From Caryophanales bacterium (lineage in GTDB: Bacteria; Bacillota_I; Bacilli_A; RF39; UBA660): a stretch of 32,790 nucleotides of DNA. The stretch spans positions 1 through 32,790 of the forward strand of contig JAEEVN010000012.1 in the NCBI GenBank assembly GCA_016290885.1, read 5' to 3'. Shown one piece after another: positions 29,813 through 32,790 of this stretch (its first letter is position 1; the number at the start of each line of letters is the position of its first letter). The notes beneath the pieces are model-generated. The model was not told where the DNA came from. It did no database searches and was given only the letters and a program-made list of their open reading frames with translations. The position numbers were made by a program, and so were the translations under genes.

Positions 29813-31301
29813 TGTTTTTAAAATTTTAACTATTGTTATATTATTATCAATGGTTTTATCTTATTTTATTCCTGGATCTAACCTTAGTTATGCTGGTTTA
29901 GAAAAAGGAACAATCATCCCAGTTACATTTGCTAATTTATTTAGTAATGGTATTACTACTGTTAGTGCTTTAATTACTACAATAATATGGGTACTTGTAA
30001 TTGGAGTATTCTACTTTGTTTTAAAGAAAACAGGTAAATATGAAACTCTTGTTGAAAATACAGCATCAGTTTTTGATACTAATAGAGGACTATTTGTAGT
30101 TATTACAGTATTTGCTCTTGGATTAGTAACATTATTTAGTGGAGATTTATTAGCTATGCTAATATTTGTACCATTCCTATATGATGTACTTACTAAATTA
30201 GGATTTAGTAAATTAAGTAGTATATTAGCTACTATAGGATCAGTAATCCTAGGATTTAGTGGATCTACATATACTTATTATATTAATCAATATATGTCAT
30301 TAACAGTTAAAGATAATTTAACTGCAAAAATAACTATTGGATTAATAGGATTAGTATCAATTGTAGCATTTATTTTAGTATTTAATAAAAATAAAAAATT
30401 AAATGGTGAAATTAGAAAATCTACAATGAAGAAAATGCTTCCATTATATATTACATTTATATTATTATTTGTATTTGTAGTATTAGGATTTATTAATTGG
30501 AATGCATATTTTGGATTTAAAGGATTTGAAACATTCTTAGAAAATCTAAGAGAAGCTAAAGTTTCAGGTGTATCAATATTTGATGCAGTATTTGGAGCAA
30601 CTATTGTTCCATTTGGGCAATGGCAAACTTATAATTTAGGTGTATTAGTAATGTTTGCATCTATATTATTATCTTTAATCTACAGATTAAAAATTAATGA
30701 TTTCTTTGAAGCATTTGGAGAAGGACTTAAAAAAGCATTCCCTTATGCAATTATTATTACACTTGCTAACTTAGTATTAGTTAATGTTTATTCTTCAGGA
30801 ATATTCTATACTATATCTATTGCAATAACTGGTAAAACAATTAACTTATTTACTGGTTCGCTAACAAGTATGCTTTCATCTATTGCATATCCAGATTATG
30901 GATATTCAGCTCAATTTACTCTAACATCTCTTATGGGAACAACAGCAACAGGTTATCAAGCATTATTTGCTATAACATACCAAGCAATTTATAGTCTATT
31001 CTTATTAATATCTCCAACAAGTATATTACTATTATTTGCATTATATAAGACAGATACTAGATATATTGATTGGATTAAATATATTGGTAAATACTTCTTA
31101 GTATTATTACTAGCATATTTATTAGTAATAGCAATATTCTTAAAAGGATTTAATACTCCAACTATTATATTTATGTTAGCTATATTAGTAGTATTAGCAT
31201 TCATAATAGTAGCATTTAAATCTAAAAAAGAATCTAAAGAGATAAAAGAAGAGCCAAAAAAAGAAGTAAAAAAAGATAATAAAAAAACAAATAAAAAATA
31301 A
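29799..31301 (+). CDS. Multispanning membrane carrier, possibly YfcC/DcuC-like
   Basis: A 500-residue integral membrane protein with about eleven or twelve hydrophobic helices, starting with FKILTIVILLSMVLSYFIPGS, which resembles the first helix and Ile-Pro-Gly turn of the YfcC/DcuC (C4-dicarboxylate or amino-acid carrier) superfamily. Re-entrant-like segments rich in Gly, Ser and Thr (GSVILGFSGSTYTYY and LMGTTATGYQALF) sit in the two halves, as in ion-coupled carriers with an inverted repeat. The C-terminus (about 470-500) is a Lys/Glu-rich cytoplasmic tail. AAGGAGGAAAAA supports the ATG. The substrate cannot be assigned and the family call is tentative. It is monocistronic between two terminators. 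Confidence 0.6.
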   Translation: MKKYNVFKILTIVILLSMVLSYFIPGSNLSYAGLEKGTIIPVTFANLFSNGITTVSALITTIIWVLVIGVFYFVLKKTGKYETLVENTASVFDTNRGLFVVITVFALGLVTLFSGDLLAMLIFVPFLYDVLTKLGFSKLSSILATIGSVILGFSGSTYTYYINQYMSLTVKDNLTAKITIGLIGLVSIVAFILVFNKNKKLNGEIRKSTMKKMLPLYITFILLFVFVVLGFINWNAYFGFKGFETFLENLREAKVSGVSIFDAVFGATIVPFGQWQTYNLGVLVMFASILLSLIYRLKINDFFEAFGEGLKKAFPYAIIITLANLVLVNVYSSGIFYTISIAITGKTINLFTGSLTSMLSSIAYPDYGYSAQFTLTSLMGTTATGYQALFAITYQAIYSLFLLISPTSILLLFALYKTDTRYIDWIKYIGKYFLVLLLAYLLVIAIFLKGFNTPTIIFMLAILVVLAFIIVAFKSKKESKEIKEEPKKEVKKDNKKTNKK

Positions 31302-31322
31302 TGGTTAAAACCATTATTTTTT
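31293..31322 (+). terminator. Terminator of the carrier gene
   Basis: A TAATGGT/ACCATTA stem (31299-31305 with 31310-31316) with flanking A- and T-runs and a TAAA loop. It overlaps the stop codon. Confidence 0.75.
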
Positions 31323-31334
31323 TATTCTTTTTTC

Positions 31335-31363
31335 TTGATTATTATACCTGTATATTATATAAT
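31335..31363 (+). promoter_or_regulatory. Promoter for the small peptide ORF and glycine-rich protein
   Basis: TTGATT (31335-31340), 17-bp spacer, perfect TATAAT (31358-31363); a second TATAAT lies at 31365-31370. The leader to the glycine-rich gene is about 100 nt, far longer than for most genes here. Confidence 0.65.
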
Positions 31364-31381
31364 CTATAATAGGGAAAGTAT

Positions 31382-31468
31382 ATGATGAAAGGTAAAAAAA
31401 ACTACACTATTTTATTATATATACCGTATTGTATATTTTCTCTTTTAATAAGTAAGAAAAAGAGGTAG
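31382..31468 (+). CDS. 28-residue basic/hydrophobic peptide ORF in the leader of the glycine-rich protein gene
   Basis: MMKGKKNYTILLYIPYCIFS followed by LLISKKKR: a hydrophobic core of about 17 residues between basic ends, a transmembrane-like layout. AGGGAAAG precedes the first ATG. The stop TAG overlaps the AGAGGTAG ribosome-binding site of the next gene, whose ATG is four bases further on, so translation of the two could be coupled. If transcription starts at the upstream -10, the ribosome-binding site lies at the very 5' end of the mRNA. It is not recognised and may be a leader peptide or chance. Confidence 0.4.
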   Translation: MMKGKKNYTILLYIPYCIFSLLISKKKR

Positions 31469-31472
31469 TTGT

Positions 31473-32790
31473 ATGAAAAAAATATTAAACAACAAAATAT
31501 CAAATTTAATAAAGGTGTTAGTAGCAGTATTAGCACTTTTTCTCTTTAATATAGATAAAGTAAAGGCAGATGTTTTGTATTCTAAGAACTATGGATATAC
31601 AGGTAATTATGAAACATTTACAGCACCTTATACTGGCGATTATAAGATTGAATTATGGGGAGCTGCTGGAAGTGACCGTGGAGGAAAAGGTGGAGCAGGA
31701 GCTTATACTTCTGGAATAATTAGATTAACAAAAGGTGAAACAATATACATTTATGTTGGAGGATATGAAACAACATTTAATGGTGGATATAAAAATGGAA
31801 TGGGTGGTAACGGCGGAACCGGTGGAGGAGCCACAGACGTTAGACTTGTTTCAGGAGCATGGAATAATACACAATCATTAGCATCACGTATTATGGTTGC
31901 TGCCGGTGGAGGAGGTTCTGGTTATGCCAGTGCTGGTGGAGCTGCCGGAGCATTGACAGGATTTACAGGTGCTAAATGGAGATATGACTGGTATGGTGGC
32001 GGTGCAACTCAAACATCAGGAGGATCTGGTGGAGCAGGAAGAGCAGGAAATGCTGGTCAATTCGGAATTGGTGGAAATCAATCTGGTGCAGCCTCAGGTG
32101 GAGGTGGCTACTACGGTGGTGGTGGAGGTCATGGACAAGTAAACTATGACCACGCATCAGGAGGTGGTGGATCATCATACATTTCGGGTTATAAAGGATG
32201 TGTTGCTATTAAAGCGGCTGATGATATAACACCTAAAGAAGGGTGTGCAAACGGAACAACAAATGTAGAATGTTCATATCACTATTCTGGCAAAAAATTT
32301 ACAAGTGCTGTAATGTATGCTGGTAATCAATCAATGCCAAATACTGCAGGTACAGGAACAATGACAGGTAATGGTGGAGCAGGTTATGCAAAAATATCAT
32401 TAAATTCAAGTAAAGACATGTTATCTGATATGTCAGTAAATAAAGGTTCATTAGTTGAAGATTTTTATCCTACTGAGACAGAATATACATGGATAATACC
32501 AAAAGGTGTAGATTTATTAACTGATGAGGATATCAATGCAACTGCATACTATAATACTTCTCAAGTTATAATTCCTGAAGAGATTCCTTTTGAACAAGAC
32601 GGAGATTCTTTTGATATTAAAGTAATTGGTGATGATGAAACAAGAAGAACTTATACAGTAACAATGCAAAGATATGTATCAAATGATGCAACTTTATCAA
32701 GTCTTGCTAGTGATCAAGGAATATTGACACCAGAATTCAATCCTAATACTACAACATATACTTTAGAATTTATGGATGATTTAGATAGTA
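31473..32790 (+). CDS. Secreted glycine-rich protein with cadherin-like beta-sandwich repeats, 3'-truncated
   Basis: The frame stays open to the end of the window, giving 439 residues so far. A signal peptide ends at about VKA-D (residue 32), like the thioester protein. Residues about 40-300 form a glycine-rich domain: YETFTAPYTGDYKIELWGAA, then many GG runs, GGNGGTGGGATDVR, VAAGGGGSGY and SGGGGSSYISG. This matches the bacterial Gly-rich family related in pattern to the glycine-rich region of ALK/LTK receptors. From about 314 come cadherin-like beta-sandwich repeats (LSDMSVNKGSLV ... RTYTVTMQR, then NDATLSSLASDQG ... FNPNTTTYTLEF). Codon choice differs from the neighbours, with more C-ending codons (GGC, GCC, GAC, TAC). 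Probably an exposed adhesin or matrix protein; the cell-wall anchor, if any, is beyond the window. Confidence 0.85.
   Translation, partial: MKKILNNKISNLIKVLVAVLALFLFNIDKVKADVLYSKNYGYTGNYETFTAPYTGDYKIELWGAAGSDRGGKGGAGAYTSGIIRLTKGETIYIYVGGYETTFNGGYKNGMGGNGGTGGGATDVRLVSGAWNNTQSLASRIMVAAGGGGSGYASAGGAAGALTGFTGAKWRYDWYGGGATQTSGGSGGAGRAGNAGQFGIGGNQSGAASGGGGYYGGGGGHGQVNYDHASGGGGSSYISGYKGCVAIKAADDITPKEGCANGTTNVECSYHYSGKKFTSAVMYAGNQSMPNTAGTGTMTGNGGAGYAKISLNSSKDMLSDMSVNKGSLVEDFYPTETEYTWIIPKGVDLLTDEDINATAYYNTSQVIIPEEIPFEQDGDSFDIKVIGDDETRRTYTVTMQRYVSNDATLSSLASDQGILTPEFNPNTTTYTLEFMDDLDS

Noticed and set aside
31972-32178. His/Leu-rich minus-strand frame of 68 codons
   Set aside because: It is the complement of the glycine-rich coding region: Gly and Ala codons read backwards give His, Leu and Arg. 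No start signals.
31620-32180. Tandem or CRISPR-like repeat in the glycine-rich gene
   Set aside because: The repetition is of glycine codons in one open frame with irregular spacing; there are no identical direct repeats separated by unique spacers.

Overview
The window looks like a chromosomal segment from a very A+T-rich, low-GC Gram-positive bacterium, probably an uncultivated member of the Bacilli near the Erysipelotrichales, RF39 and Mollicutes groups. The lineage is inferred from gene content: RNase J, PolC, YlxM, SufSU, a PrsA lipoprotein, a methionine T-box, sortase and thioester surface protein, and NAD-dependent ligase. TGA is used as a stop (hydrolase, recX, sufS) and TGG encodes Trp, so the standard bacterial code applies rather than the Mycoplasma code. 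I see no rRNA, tRNA, CRISPR array, insertion sequence or prophage.

Layout. 1-3656: the 3' part of pnp faces rnjA, two RNA-decay enzymes that converge on one hairpin. 3706-3778: back-to-back promoters. 3806-7546: a lysine-rich membrane protein, then ftsY-ylxM-ffh (the protein-targeting GTPases) and an alpha/beta hydrolase. 7543-9473: promoter, methionine T-box leader and metG. 9539-10606: two unrecognised small genes, each with its own promoter. 10672-11655: rpoZ and recX. 11664-13043 (minus strand): prsA and a HIT-family gene. 13146-14761: sufS-sufU. 14846-16565: ssb behind a long inverted repeat, then a pyrimidine-nucleoside phosphorylase. 16643-24733: polC, ligA and a protein that may carry a degenerate transglutaminase-like fold. 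24819-26703: thioester-domain surface protein and an overlapping sortase. 26740-29672: zinc-ribbon membrane protein, dusB, lysS and a 31-residue membrane microprotein. 29799-31301: multispanning carrier-like protein. 31382-32790: a small membrane peptide ORF followed by a truncated secreted glycine-rich protein with cadherin-like repeats.

Most of the window is core information processing in short, tightly packed operons. The accessory part lies after 24.8 kb and concerns the cell surface. Two regulatory habits recur. Terminator hairpins are built on or across stop codons. They are often followed within a few tens of bases by an extended -10 promoter (TGnTATAAT) without a clear -35. In three cases (ftsY, pdp, zinc-ribbon gene) the predicted 5' leader is only about 10 nt and begins at a GGTGAT ribosome-binding site.

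The best candidates for new biology are the thioester protein/sortase pair with an atypical MPITS sorting motif, the glycine-rich secreted protein with a membrane-peptide ORF in its leader, the transglutaminase-like protein co-transcribed with polC and ligA, and the lysine-rich membrane protein upstream of ftsY. All domain assignments were made by eye from the translated sequence.
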